Origin: Spiroplasma chrysopicola DF-1
GTDB taxonomy: Bacteria; Bacillota_I; Bacilli_A; Mycoplasmatales; Mycoplasmataceae
Reading direction: 5' to 3'
NCBI RefSeq assembly: GCF_000400935.1
Contig: NC_021280.1
Coordinates: 434,001-498,000 of the forward strand
Length of the DNA stretch: 64,000 nucleotides
Numbering within the stretch: the stretch's first letter is position 1; each line of letters begins with the position of its first letter. Of the stretch, positions 33,956 through 43,488 are shown one piece after another. The notes under the pieces were generated by a model. That model did no database searches and had not been told where the DNA came from. It was given only the letters and a program-made list of their open reading frames with translations. Both the position numbers and the translations under genes were made by a program.

Positions 33956-35224
33956 ATGGGAAAAAACGAAAAAAATAAAGATGACTTTGCTAACAATGAA
34001 GAGCTCAAAATTAGAGCGGCACGGACAAAGGATTTAATTGCTGAGAAACGAAAAACACGGAATCGAGATCGCATTAGTTTAAATGATTTTAATGTTGGAA
34101 TTAAACAATATTTTAAATCACGTTTATTTCGCGATTATGCTTTTATTTTATCAGCTGCTTTTTTATCAATGATTAGTTATGACTATTTTATTGCCCCAAC
34201 AACAAGTAATGGAATTACCCCAACCGGAATTGGGGCCATTGCTCGGGGAATTTCAATTGCAATTTGACCTAACCAGTCAGAATTATCTTTACAAACAACA
34301 ATGTATTGAGTCTTTTTCTTAACGATGAATGTCCCATTATTTATTTTTGGAGTTTTAAAAGTAGGTTGACGTTTTTCAATTCGAACAATTATTTATGTTT
34401 TATTTCAAAACGGATTTCACTTTGCCTTTGCCTTTATTCCAGTAATTAATCCGACAGAATTTAATCTAATTGTTAACTATAATGATATAAATACGTTCCA
34501 TAATTCCCAGGGAATGTATCAAATTTGGTTGTTTGTTTTTGCCACTGTTGCGGGAGTTTTAAATGGAATTTCTTTTGGAATTGTTTATAAGGGTGGGTCA
34601 TCAACGGCTGGAATTGATTTTGTGTTAGCTTATTATTCAACAAAATATAAAAAATCAATTGCTAATTATAATCGTGTTGTTAACTACTTTATTATTTTAA
34701 TAGTTTTAGCAATTCATACTATTTTAATGTCCTCAACCGAAATTACTCGGGTTTACTTTGGCAATGACTGACAAGATAAAATTGATGAAATTGGTAAAAT
34801 TGTTGGATCTAATAATATTGACCGAGTTAACGGTTTAACAAATTCTGCCTTTGCCATTTATAAAGTTAAATATTTCTTTGGTCCAGCATTATTTGGATCA
34901 TACTTATTTGTAATAACTCAATCAGTAGTAACTGATATTATTTTCCCAAAATTTAAATACCGCAGTTTAATGGTTATTACTTCTCGTGGTGATGATGTTG
35001 TAACAGGATTACAATTTGTAAAATATCCTAATGATATTGTTCGCATTGCTTCAAAAGATCATTATGATGGTAAAACAATTAATAATGAAATTATTATAGT
35101 TTCAACTTCGTTATTAGATTATAAATGAGTTAAAGCGGCAATTGTTGTTGCTGACCCAGATGCTAAAATTCTATCGCATAAATTAGATCGTGTGATAGCT
35201 GACTATTCTGTTTCTAATTATTAA
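33956..35224 (+). CDS. YitT-family membrane protein
   Basis: 422 residues. A basic cytoplasmic N-terminus (~60 residues) is followed by about six membrane spans and a soluble C-terminal domain of the DUF2179 type. The spans include FILSAAFLSMISYDYFIAP, the region NGITPTGIGAIARGIS, and GISFGIVYKGGSSTAGIDFV, the conserved motif of the family. The C-terminal part begins with KYRSLMVITSRGDDVV. The function of YitT proteins is not established. The start at 33956 is chosen because GGAGATAG precedes it; a longer in-frame start lies within A/T-rich leader sequence and gives a non-homologous tail. Confidence 0.88.
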
Positions 35225-35225
35225 A

Positions 35226-35270
35226 AAAGTTAGTTAATAAATTAAAGAATTTATTAACTAATTTTTTTTG
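35226..35270 (+). terminator. Bidirectional terminator between convergent genes
   Basis: AGTTAGTTAATAAATT-AAAG-AATTTATTAACTAATT followed by T's. The last codons and stop of the minus-strand gene (35254) lie in its right arm, so one hairpin ends both transcripts. Confidence 0.88.
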
Positions 35271-36231
35271 CTATTTCAATTCACGCTAAACTTTTAATTA
35301 GAATTTGATAATCATGTTCAAATGTATTTAATATATTATGATAAGTTGTTGTTGGATTTAAGCTAATGGGGAAATTAAATAAACTATCATAATTATCATT
35401 GCCATTATTGCTATTAATTGTTACTAAATGGAGTGATAAAATATTATTTACCAATTTAATGTTTGGAATTAATTTTGTTGTTTGCATTAAAGCTAAGATA
35501 TCTGCTTGAAATTGGGCTGTTAATACTTTATTGTGTTGATCATAGTTGAAAAAATTAGCAAAAGTTAAATTCTTTTTTTGATAATGATTTTTATGAGTTA
35601 TTTCAAAATGATGATTTGTTTTTTGACCCAAGTTAATTGTTAAGAAAAAACAACGATAATAATTTAAATTTTGGGGTTGTAGTTGTAAATTAGGTTGCAA
35701 ATTATCTAACACAGCTGATGTATTAACACTAACTGTGCCCAAATTAAAAGATAAGTTTTCATATTCACCATCAATAATTAAATCATTAAAAGTTTGATTA
35801 ACATAGTAATAATTATTATTGGGGTTAATTGTTCATTGATAGTCTATTTTATTAATTTTTATTATTTGATTATTAATAAGGGTTTGGTAAAATGGCAATA
35901 ATTTTTGATTATTAAAATTTTCTTTGATAATTTTAATAATTTGGTGTTGTTTTTTATGGACCAAAAAAATTAACCCTAAATTTAAAAATAATAAAATTAG
36001 AAAAATGATTGTTAAAATTAAAAACATGTTTTGATTAAGATTATTAAATTTGGGGTTAAAGGCAAAAATTGTACAAGTAATTGTCCCCACCAAAAAAACC
36101 ATTAATCCAAAATATGTTAACAAATTGAATCATTTTCAACTTATGATATGGTGTATTTTATTAAAATGAATATCATCATAAATATTATTGACCATTAGTT
36201 TTAAATCTTTTTTTTGTTCAGTATTAATCAT
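35254..36231 (-). CDS. Hypothetical two-span membrane protein
   Basis: 325 residues, joined across UGA-Trp codons. After ~45 hydrophilic residues come two membrane segments (TYFGLMVFLVGTITCTIFAF and FLILTIIFLILLFLNLGLIF). The remaining ~215 residues form a soluble, Asn-rich domain with many predicted beta-strands (SLHLVTINSNNG; FNFPISLNPTTTYH), probably cytoplasmic by the positive-inside rule. The start at 36231 follows GAAAGGAAAAAAT. No family is recognised with confidence. It faces away from nfo, and its 3' end shares a terminator with the YitT gene. Confidence 0.72.
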
Positions 36232-36330
36232 TATTTTTTCCTTTCTTAAAACAATTTTTTTCTATTAATTAATTATATATATGATATTATAAAAGAGCAA
36301 AGAAATAAAGCACCAGAAAGGAAAAAGATA

Positions 36331-37242
36331 ATGAAAAACTTAATAATTGGTAGTCATGTTAGTATGAATAAACCAGGAAATTATTTGCTAGGCGCCTTAA
36401 AGGATACAATTGCTAATGATGCAAATGCCATGATGATTTATACTGGCCCTCCACAAAATACAATTCGAGTTGATACTAGTAATTTTTTTATTGAAGAATT
36501 TCACGAACAGTTAAAAAGTAATAATTTAAGTCTTGATAATGTAATTATCCATGCGCCATACATTATTAATTTAGGTAATAGTATAAATCTTAGTACTTTT
36601 GATATTGCTGTTGAATTTTTGAAAAAAGAAATTAAACGTGCAGAAGAAATAGGGGTTAAGATAATTGTCCTACATCCTGGTAGCGCAGTTGGTGCGGAAC
36701 GACAAGTTGGTTTAGATCAAATTGTCAAAGGTTTAAATTTAGTTTTAACAAAAGTACAAACAGTTAAAATTGCCTTAGAAACAATGGCTGGTAAAGGTAC
36801 TGAATTAGGCATTAATTTTGATGAATTAAAATATATCATTGATAATGTTAATTTTTCAGAAAAATTAGGCGTATGCTGAGATACTTGTCACATGCATGAT
36901 GCAGGTTATGATTTTGAAAATGATTTAGAAGAAATTTTAGCGGAATTTAATAATAAAATAGGTTTAGATAATTTATTATGTTTGCATATTAATGATAGTA
37001 AAAATCCAATTAATAATCATAAAGATCGCCATGAAAACATTGGTTATGGGTTTTTAGGCTTTGAAACGTTAATTAAAATTATTTATCATCCTTTATTAGA
37101 TGGTAAAATTAAAGTTTTGGAAACACCATATGTTGGGGATAAAGCAAATGCTACCCCACCATATAAAGCTGAAATTGCAATGATAAATGCAAAAAGTTTT
37201 ACTGATCCGTTTCATAATTTGAATAAAGTAATAGTAAAATAA
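36331..37242 (+). CDS. nfo: Endonuclease IV (AP endonuclease)
   Basis: 303 residues. It cuts DNA 5' of abasic sites in base excision repair, using three metal ions held by His, Glu and Asp. Ligand motifs are visible in order: GSHVSM, IHAPYIINLGN, VLHPGSAVG, ALETMAGKGTELG, CWDTCHMHDAGYDF, HINDSKNP with KDRHENIGYG, and LETP at the end. One UGA-Trp codon lies in the WDTCHMHDAG motif. The start follows AGAAAGGAA. The phosphatase gene starts 10 bases downstream with its own AGGAGG site, so the two are co-transcribed. Confidence 0.95.
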
Positions 37243-37251
37243 GGAGGAACA

Positions 37252-37725
37252 ATGTCAGCAAAAAAAATTTTAGACCACCTTTATTTAGGCGATCGTCATA
37301 GTATTCCAACAAGTGCTGAAATTGTTATTTCATGTGCGGAAGAAATTTACCAGGAACAACGAATCAAAATGGCTGAAAAAACAGATAGTAATGATCATTT
37401 TTGAACTGATAAAAAACATGTTTATTTTAATTTTAAAGATTACCCAACATTTCAAGCAATTGATATTAACAGTATTATTCAGGTTTTAAAAATTATTGAT
37501 AATAATATTCGCAATAAAGATATTTATGTTCATTGTATTTGAGGGATTAATCGCAGTGCCACAATTGTTTTTATGTATCTTGTTGCTAAAGGATATTTAA
37601 ATACCGAAGATTTTGATGCAGCCTTAGAAGGGTTTGAACGACTATATCCTTACATTGATCCTAATCCTGGTTGATTTGATTTCTTAATGAGTGAGTTTCC
37701 ATACACCCATTTAATTTCTAATTAA
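37252..37725 (+). CDS. Dual-specificity protein phosphatase-like protein
   Basis: 157 residues. The cysteine-phosphatase signature HCIWGINRSAT (H-C-x5-R-S) has the catalytic Cys95 and Arg101. The start KILDHLYLGDRHSIPTSA is typical of eukaryotic-type dual-specificity phosphatases, and KDYPTFQAID supplies the general-acid loop. It would remove phosphate from Ser/Thr/Tyr residues or another phosphate ester; the substrate is unknown. It lies 10 bases after nfo, behind a strong AAGGAGGAA site. A terminator shared with the convergent cysteine-rich gene follows. Confidence 0.85.
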
Positions 37726-37758
37726 AAAAACTGATTGTAAAATCAGTTTTTTTATCTT
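37726..37758 (+). terminator. Terminator after the nfo-phosphatase operon
   Basis: AAAAAACTGATT-GTA-AAATCAGTTTTTTTAT. The 3' end of the minus-strand Cys-rich gene (37752) overlaps its right edge, so it probably ends both transcripts. Confidence 0.85.
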
Positions 37759-37901
37759 GTTGCTTTACAACATTCACATTTTTTATTAACACAGTCTGTA
37801 CATGAAATACAGATTAAACATGAACGGCAACCAACTTTTGGTTTACTACATGTTCGACATGATGAACAATCATGATTTTTTGTTGGACAACATACTGCCA
37901 T
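37752..37901 (-). CDS. 49-residue cysteine-rich protein
   Basis: 49 residues, 13 of them cysteine. The cysteines fall in regular CxxC series: C12, C15 and C18 (CSSCRTC), then C25, C28, C31, C34 and C37, plus MAVCC at the start and CECC near the end. There is no signal peptide or membrane segment, so it should be cytosolic and hold Zn, Cu or Fe-S, as a metallothionein-like or ferredoxin-like miniprotein. The start follows a good site (GAGGTGGG, read on the minus strand), and the gene ends in a shared terminator; both support a real gene. It is too short for most gene finders. The family is not recognised. Confidence 0.8.
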   Translation of the reverse strand: MAVCCPTKNHDCSSCRTCSKPKVGCRSCLICISCTDCVNKKCECCKATR

Positions 37902-37971
37902 TTTACCCACCTCAATATTTTCTAACATATAATTACTTTATGATTATAACATATTTAGGTTGATAGTTAAA

Positions 37972-39051
37972 TTAACGGACGTTATTTTTTAATCATTGTT
38001 GATATTCTTCATCAATTAGTTTTTTTAGTTCTGGAACTAATTCATCTTGCTGACAAGTTTTAAATATTTTTCCTTTTTTAAAAATAATGCCACCATTTTT
38101 ACCCCCGGCAATACCAACATCAGCTTGTTTAGCTTCGCCAGGGCCATTAACAACACATCCTAGAATTGCAATTTTTAATGGAAATTTCATATTTTTTGTA
38201 TATTCCTCAATTTCTTTAACAACTGTAAATAATTCATATTCTAAACGACCACAAGTTGGACAAGCAATGACATCAACAACGTTTTGATATAAATCTAAGG
38301 CATTTAAGAGTCTTTTGCATACTTCAACTTCTGCAATTGGGTCAGTTGAGAGGCTAATCCGAATTGTATCACCGATTCCTTGGAGTAGTAAAGGAGATAG
38401 CCCAGCACAAGATTTAATTGTTCCAGTGTGTAAACTACCAGCTTCGGTAATTCCTAAATGAATCGGGTAGTTTCATTCTTGGCTGGCTAAAGAATAAGCT
38501 TCAATTGCCATTAATGGTTCGGTTGCTTTTAAGGATAAGACAATATCATAAAAATCTAAATTTTCTAAGATTTCAATATGACGTCGTGCACTTTCAATCA
38601 TTGCTTTGGTTGTTCAACCATATTTATTAACTAAATCAAGTGGTAAACTACCTGAATTAATCCCAATTCGAATTGGGATTTTTTTCTCTTGGCATTTTAA
38701 AACAACTTTTTTAGTATTTTCAATATTTCCAATATTTCCTGGATTAATCCGAATTTTGCTAATACCTGCATCAGCGGCAATTAACGCAAACTCATAATTA
38801 AAGTGAATGTCCGCAACAAGCGGGCAAGGAGCACGTTCAACTAGTTCTTTTAAGGCATTAGCATCATCTTTTCCTAAGACAGCAACTCGGACAAGATCAC
38901 ATCCTTCTTGATAAAGGGCATTAATTTGAGCTAATGTTCCTTCAATATCATGGGTTTTTGTATTAGTCATTGATTGAATAACTACTTTATTTTGGCCACC
39001 AATTTGAATATTGCCAACCATAACTGGGCGAGTGTTAATGCGATTTGTCAT
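37972..39051 (-). CDS. ispG: 4-hydroxy-3-methylbut-2-enyl diphosphate synthase IspG
   Basis: 359 residues. IspG makes HMBPP from methylerythritol cyclodiphosphate in the MEP route to isoprenoids, using a [4Fe-4S] cluster. The start TRPVMVGNIQIGGQN, SMTNTKTHDI, ADIHFNYEFAL, RINPGNIG, PIRIGINSGSL and the C-terminal CPTCGR and LGCVVNGPGEA cluster ligands are all typical. UGA-Trp codons join the parts. The start follows AAAGGAAAA. The leader carries a repeated motif (see 39052-39640). The gene stands alone; other MEP genes are not in the window. Confidence 0.95.
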
Positions 39052-39640
39052 AATTTTCCTTTCTAAACATTTAAAATAGGCGGTAGGGGACTTAAAGATA
39101 CCGGTAGGGGACTTTTAAAACCTTTATTTTAAAGGTTTTTATTAAAGTCATTATTTTTCTTGTTTTTGTTGTTAATATCTTACATTGTCAATCAAGAATA
39201 ATCAAGGTTAAAGTAATTTTTGTTAAAATTTTTATTTCTTTTAATTTAAGATCAATAATTATTCATTAATTTCAATGGTATCCGTATAGGAAGCTAAAGA
39301 ATTTATCAGTATTATAAAATTTGTTCCAAATATTTTCCAAAATTGTTCCAAAATTGTTCCAATTAGAGTAAAAAATTGAAAATTTTAATCATTATTTATT
39401 GTATTTTAGTAATTGAAATATATAATAATAAATGTCTAGAGAAGTGTAAGATTTGTACATTTATTTATAATAATATTTGAACAAGTTTAGCCCTAATTAA
39501 TATGACCTTAATATGACCATACTTTGTATTAAAGTTTTGTCTTATGCTTCTTGGATACCCGATAAAAACAACCTCACCCGGGTTGTTTTTGTTTTTATGA
39601 AGAAAATAAGTTATAATAAATACCTAGAGGTGATAAAAGC
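39052..39640. other. 589-base intergenic region with repeats and hairpins
   Basis: No gene is seen. Near ispG lie two copies of GGTAGGGGACTT (39080 and 39103), then the hairpin AAAACCTTT-ATTTT-AAAGGTTTTT (about 39117-39141), a possible terminator in either direction. Around 39315-39362 there are three close copies of AAAATTGTTCC or similar. Near the right end is a GC-rich terminator AAAACAACC-TCACC-CGGGTTGTTTTT (about 39566-39592), followed by TATAAT-type sequence and GAGGTG before yqeG. A small RNA ending at that terminator is possible. Confidence 0.5.
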
Positions 39641-40237
39641 ATGGCCAAACAAATTTTTAAGAAAAAGAAAAATCGAAATTTATTATTAAATTATTTTAAG
39701 CCATCAATTTATGTCCAAAACGTGAATAAAATTAACCTTGAATCACTAAAAAAACATGGTATTAAGGTTTTTATTTGTGATTTAGATAATACTTTAACCC
39801 CATTTTACCGCCGAATTCCAAATACTGATAATTTAAACTTAATTCAACGGGTACAAAAATTAGGAATGCATTTTGTCTTACTATCAAATAATGCTAAAAA
39901 ACGGGTTGAAAGTTTTGCTAATAAAGCTGGGATTGAACATTATTATTGAAATGCCAAGAAACCGTTATTAAAGTATTTTCGTGTGATTAGTAAAAAGTTT
40001 AACGTCCAATCAAATGAAATTATTATGGTTGGTGATCAATTAATTACTGACGTTTTTTTTGCTAATCGTGCCCACATTGAAAGTATTTTAGTTGTACCAG
40101 TTGCCGGAGTTGATGAGTCAAATCGGTTAGTGCGTTTATTAGATCGTTTAGTTTATAAACGTTTGGCCCAACGTAATATTTTACATAAAGGATTTTTTGA
40201 TGAAGGAGAATATGGAATTGATTATGACATCTTATAA
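39641..40237 (+). CDS. yqeG: YqeG-type HAD phosphatase
   Basis: 198 residues, HAD superfamily subfamily IIIA. The nucleophile motif is FICDLDNTLTP (DxDxT, residues about 45-55), motif II is LLSNNAKKR, and motif III/IV is MVGDQLITDVFFANR. In Firmicutes yqeG regularly precedes the GTPase gene yqeH, as here; its substrate is not firmly known. The start follows AGAGGTG. The gene ends 38 bases inside yqeH, so translation of the two is probably coupled. One UGA-Trp codon is near residue 104. Confidence 0.92.
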
Positions 40238-41303
40238 AACTTGCCATGGTTGTGGAATTACAATGCAAAGTGAGTATTCTGATCAAATTGGTTATGTTAA
40301 AGACTTAGAACAAAATTATTGTTATCGTTGTTTTCGTTTAACAAATTATAATGAATTAATTGATTATGATGTTGCTGAAATTGATTTTTTAAAACAAATT
40401 GTTACAACCTATGATAAAAATAATACATATTGTTATTTGTTAGATATTTATGATTTATACGGTTCACGCAATCTTGAATTAGAAAAATTAATTGTTAATA
40501 ATAATGTTATTATTATCATTAATAAAATTGATTTAGTAATAAAATTAACAAACCCTAAAAAAATCATTAACTATGTTAAATCAATTTTTGTTGATAGTCC
40601 GTTATATAATAAAATTACAAAAATTTTATTAGTTAGTGCAATTAAAAATTATCAGCTTGATAAACTATATCATTTAATTAGCAATCAACAAGGTCCTGTT
40701 TATTTTGTTGGGACATCTAATACTGGTAAAAGTACTTTATTAAATAGTTTGATTAAATTAACAAACCAACAACAAAAAATTACTGTTGCCAATAGTTTTG
40801 CGACAACACTTGCAACAATTGAAGTTAATTTAGGAACTAAAAATAAAATTTATGATACCCCGGGGGTTAAGAATGAACATAATATCATTCATTATTTAGC
40901 CAAAAAAAATCAAAAAGAATTAATAGTTAATCAGTTAATTCGCCCTGTTACTTTTCAGCTTAATAATGAACAAACAATCTTTTATCAAGGATTAGCTAGT
41001 TTTACATATTTGGCTGGGTCGAAAAGTAATTTTCATTTTTATAAAAATAATAAGATTGAGTTGCATCGAACAAAATTAAGTAATAAAAATAATTATTTTA
41101 TTAACCATGCCCAATATGATAATTTAAATTTAGCAGATTATCAAAACTGAAAAGCAACACGATTTAAAATTAAGTCTTCAAAATTATATTCATTATTTAT
41201 TTCTGGTTTAGGATGAATTACTTTTGAAGGCTTCGTTGGCCAAGAAATTATGATTGAGACAAATGAAAATGTGGCAGTTTGATTAAAAATAGGATTTATT
41301 TAA
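40200..41303 (+). CDS. yqeH: Circularly permuted GTPase YqeH
   Basis: 367 residues, involved in assembly of the 30S ribosomal subunit. An N-terminal zinc finger (CHGCG ... CYRCF) comes first. The GTPase motifs follow in permuted order: NKID (G4) at about 117, then VSAIKN (G5), GTSNTGKSTLL (G1) and DTPGVKNEH (G3). The C-terminal ~150 residues match the RNA-binding region of the family. UGA-Trp occurs near the end. The ATG at 40200 is chosen for AAAGGA seven bases upstream; the ATG at 40212 or 40224 cannot be excluded. The gene overlaps yqeG by 38 bases. Confidence 0.93.
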
Positions 41304-41340
41304 TAACTTTTAAACAATCTAATTTATCAAACTTTTTCAT

Positions 41341-41356
41341 TTTTTTTTTTTTTTTT
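41341..41356 (+). repeat. 16-T homopolymer upstream of a lipoprotein gene
   Basis: 16 uninterrupted T's, 38 bases after yqeH and about 118 bases before the lipoprotein start at 41474. A TATAAT box (TTTATAATAATTA, about 41399-41411) lies between. The run could serve as the U-tract of a weak terminator or alter promoter strength by slippage. Confidence 0.7.
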
Positions 41357-41473
41357 AAAAATAACTTTAACAAAATAAAAATATTTTATCTCTTTTTATT
41401 TATAATAATTATATCTCACAAAGGCAACATAAGTTTGTTTGAGACAATTTATGGAAAAAAGGAGAGTAGTAAC

Positions 41474-43342
41474 ATGAAAAAATTATTAACAATTTTGAGT
41501 GTATTAACAATTACTACAACAGGGGCAAGTTCTGTTGTAGCATGTAGTGGTAAAGGACATGTGACTGATAATAAGAAAGAAGTTAGTCAAAAAATAAAAG
41601 AAGTTTTACAAGAATATACTAAAGATAAACCCTTTAAATTAAGCCGAGAAGAAGGCAACAACAAAAATCGTTTAATAAAAGATTTAAAAATGATCTTAAA
41701 TTTAGGGAGCAATAGTAATATTGAAGTTTTGGACCAAGATTATCATGAATCTAATCTTAAAAAAATTAATGATCAAAATGAAAAAGTTAAGGTTGAACCT
41801 GGTGTCGCAATGATTGTTATTAAAATTAATAATAAAGAAGTTTATAAAGATAAAATATTTTGAACTACTTTGCAGAATGGAATTGTTCAAGAGAGTCTAG
41901 AACAGTTTAAGACAATGCAAGGTGAATTAGGAGGTATGGTAGTAAAACAAACAGGGAAAGTTACGAAAAAAATTAGTGATATTAATGCAAACGATATTGT
42001 AAATTCCTTTAAAGCAAGGTTTAATAAAACTTTAAATTTCAAAGTTAATAAAATTAATTTATTACCAAGTTTACGTGCTCCAAAAAATAGAACTTTAGAT
42101 GATAAAGTAATTAATTATGGGACAATCAATCTTGAATGTTGAGTAACTACAGAAAAATCAAAAACAACTATTTATGATGGAACAATTAATTGAGTATCAG
42201 AATCAATTACCGATATTGTTAATGCTAATAGCATTTTAAATAAAAAAGGAACAAGTTCAAATATTACTAATATTGATTTACCATTACCATTTCCAATTCC
42301 CGGCCTTGGTATTAAAACATTTGGCAAATTAGTGACAGAAGTTTTGCCAGGTTTAAAACAATTATTAGCGAAAGATGATGAAGTTGATAAAGTTTATAAG
42401 TCAATTGGGACTAATGAATTTGATAAGAATTGAACAGAGTTCTTAGATTTTATTATTAATACATCTAATACATTATTATCAAAAGATAAATCAGTACAAG
42501 ATGTTTTTAATAAGAATATAAGTGATTTATTACCAGTACCAGCAGGACCAGCTGAAATTGTGATTGATGGAACAGTTCGTGATTTATTAACAAATATAGC
42601 CCCAAGTTTAATTTCCTTATTACATTGATTATTAAGTAATGAATTTGAAAGTCATAATGTTATTTTAGAATTAATGCAATATTTATTATCTTCTGTTGAT
42701 AAAAATGTCAAAAAGGGAATTGGCGATAACTGAGGGGAAGATAGTTTATTTTATAAAAGTACTAAAACTAATTTAGATGCTTTAATTTATGAATTATTAG
42801 TTGGGTATAAAAAAGATTTAAATTTGAGTATTAAAGTTGGGGAAGAGTATCTTACTGATCCTAAACTATTATTTTCCAATGAGAAAGACGCGCTAAAACC
42901 AACTTTACTAATAATAAGGTTTTTAAATGCGCTTAGTAATTTAGATGGAGGGTTAAACTTAAATAAAATTGACCTCAATGTTGGTGATAATAGTTTAAAT
43001 GCTATTGTTGGATTAGCAATTGAAAAGCTTTTAGAACCAAAAATTAAAGAATTGGGTAATGTGATTTTACCTGCGATAAATTCAAATATATTTGATAAAG
43101 TTACAACAAAATTATTACAAGGTAATGCAAAAATAATGTTAAAAAATAAGGATGATCTTTGAGAAGAGTTAAAAGATATGTTTAGGGGGGGCACACCTGA
43201 TTTAAGTCAATTTATGGCAGCTAAAGATTTTAAAGTTCATTTAAGTAATTTACAATTTGAATTAACTTCAACTATTGATGAAAATATTTCTGTAACTACA
43301 TCAGATAATTTATCATTTGATTTTGTTTTTTCTGATTTATAG
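41474..43342 (+). CDS. Large lipoprotein of unknown function
   Basis: 622 residues. The signal peptide KKLLTILSVLTITTTGASS ends in lipobox VVAC, so it is lipid-anchored outside the cell. The first ~200 mature residues are charged (IKEVLQEYTKDKPFKLSREE); the rest is helical with amphipathic stretches (VILELMQYLLSSVDKNV) and ends in beta-strands (FKVHLSNLQFELTSTID). It could belong to the MOLPALP group of mollicute paralogous lipoproteins, but I cannot confirm this. UGA-Trp codons occur about ten times. The start follows AAAAGGAGAG. An in-frame upstream start in the T-rich leader is rejected because it hides the signal peptide. Confidence 0.78.
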
Positions 43343-43488
43343 TTTTAACTTTATTTGAGTAAAAAAATATTAGGTTTTCCTAATAATTTTTTTGTAAAGT
43401 TTTTCCATAAAATTAATTATTTTTTTAATTTTTTTACTTGTTTTTATAATTGTTTTCACATAACATTTCCTTAGAAAGGAAAATAAAC

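Noticed and set aside
38087-38797. Plus-strand open frames opposite ispG
   Set aside because: Shadows of the conserved minus-strand IspG frame.
39315-39362. Short repeats (AAAATTGTTCC) as a CRISPR array
   Set aside because: Only three very short, nearly adjacent copies, no spacers of equal length and no cas genes in the window.
41279-41473. Earlier start for the large lipoprotein
   Set aside because: The extension is encoded by T-rich non-coding sequence and would bury the clear signal peptide and lipobox that start at 41474.
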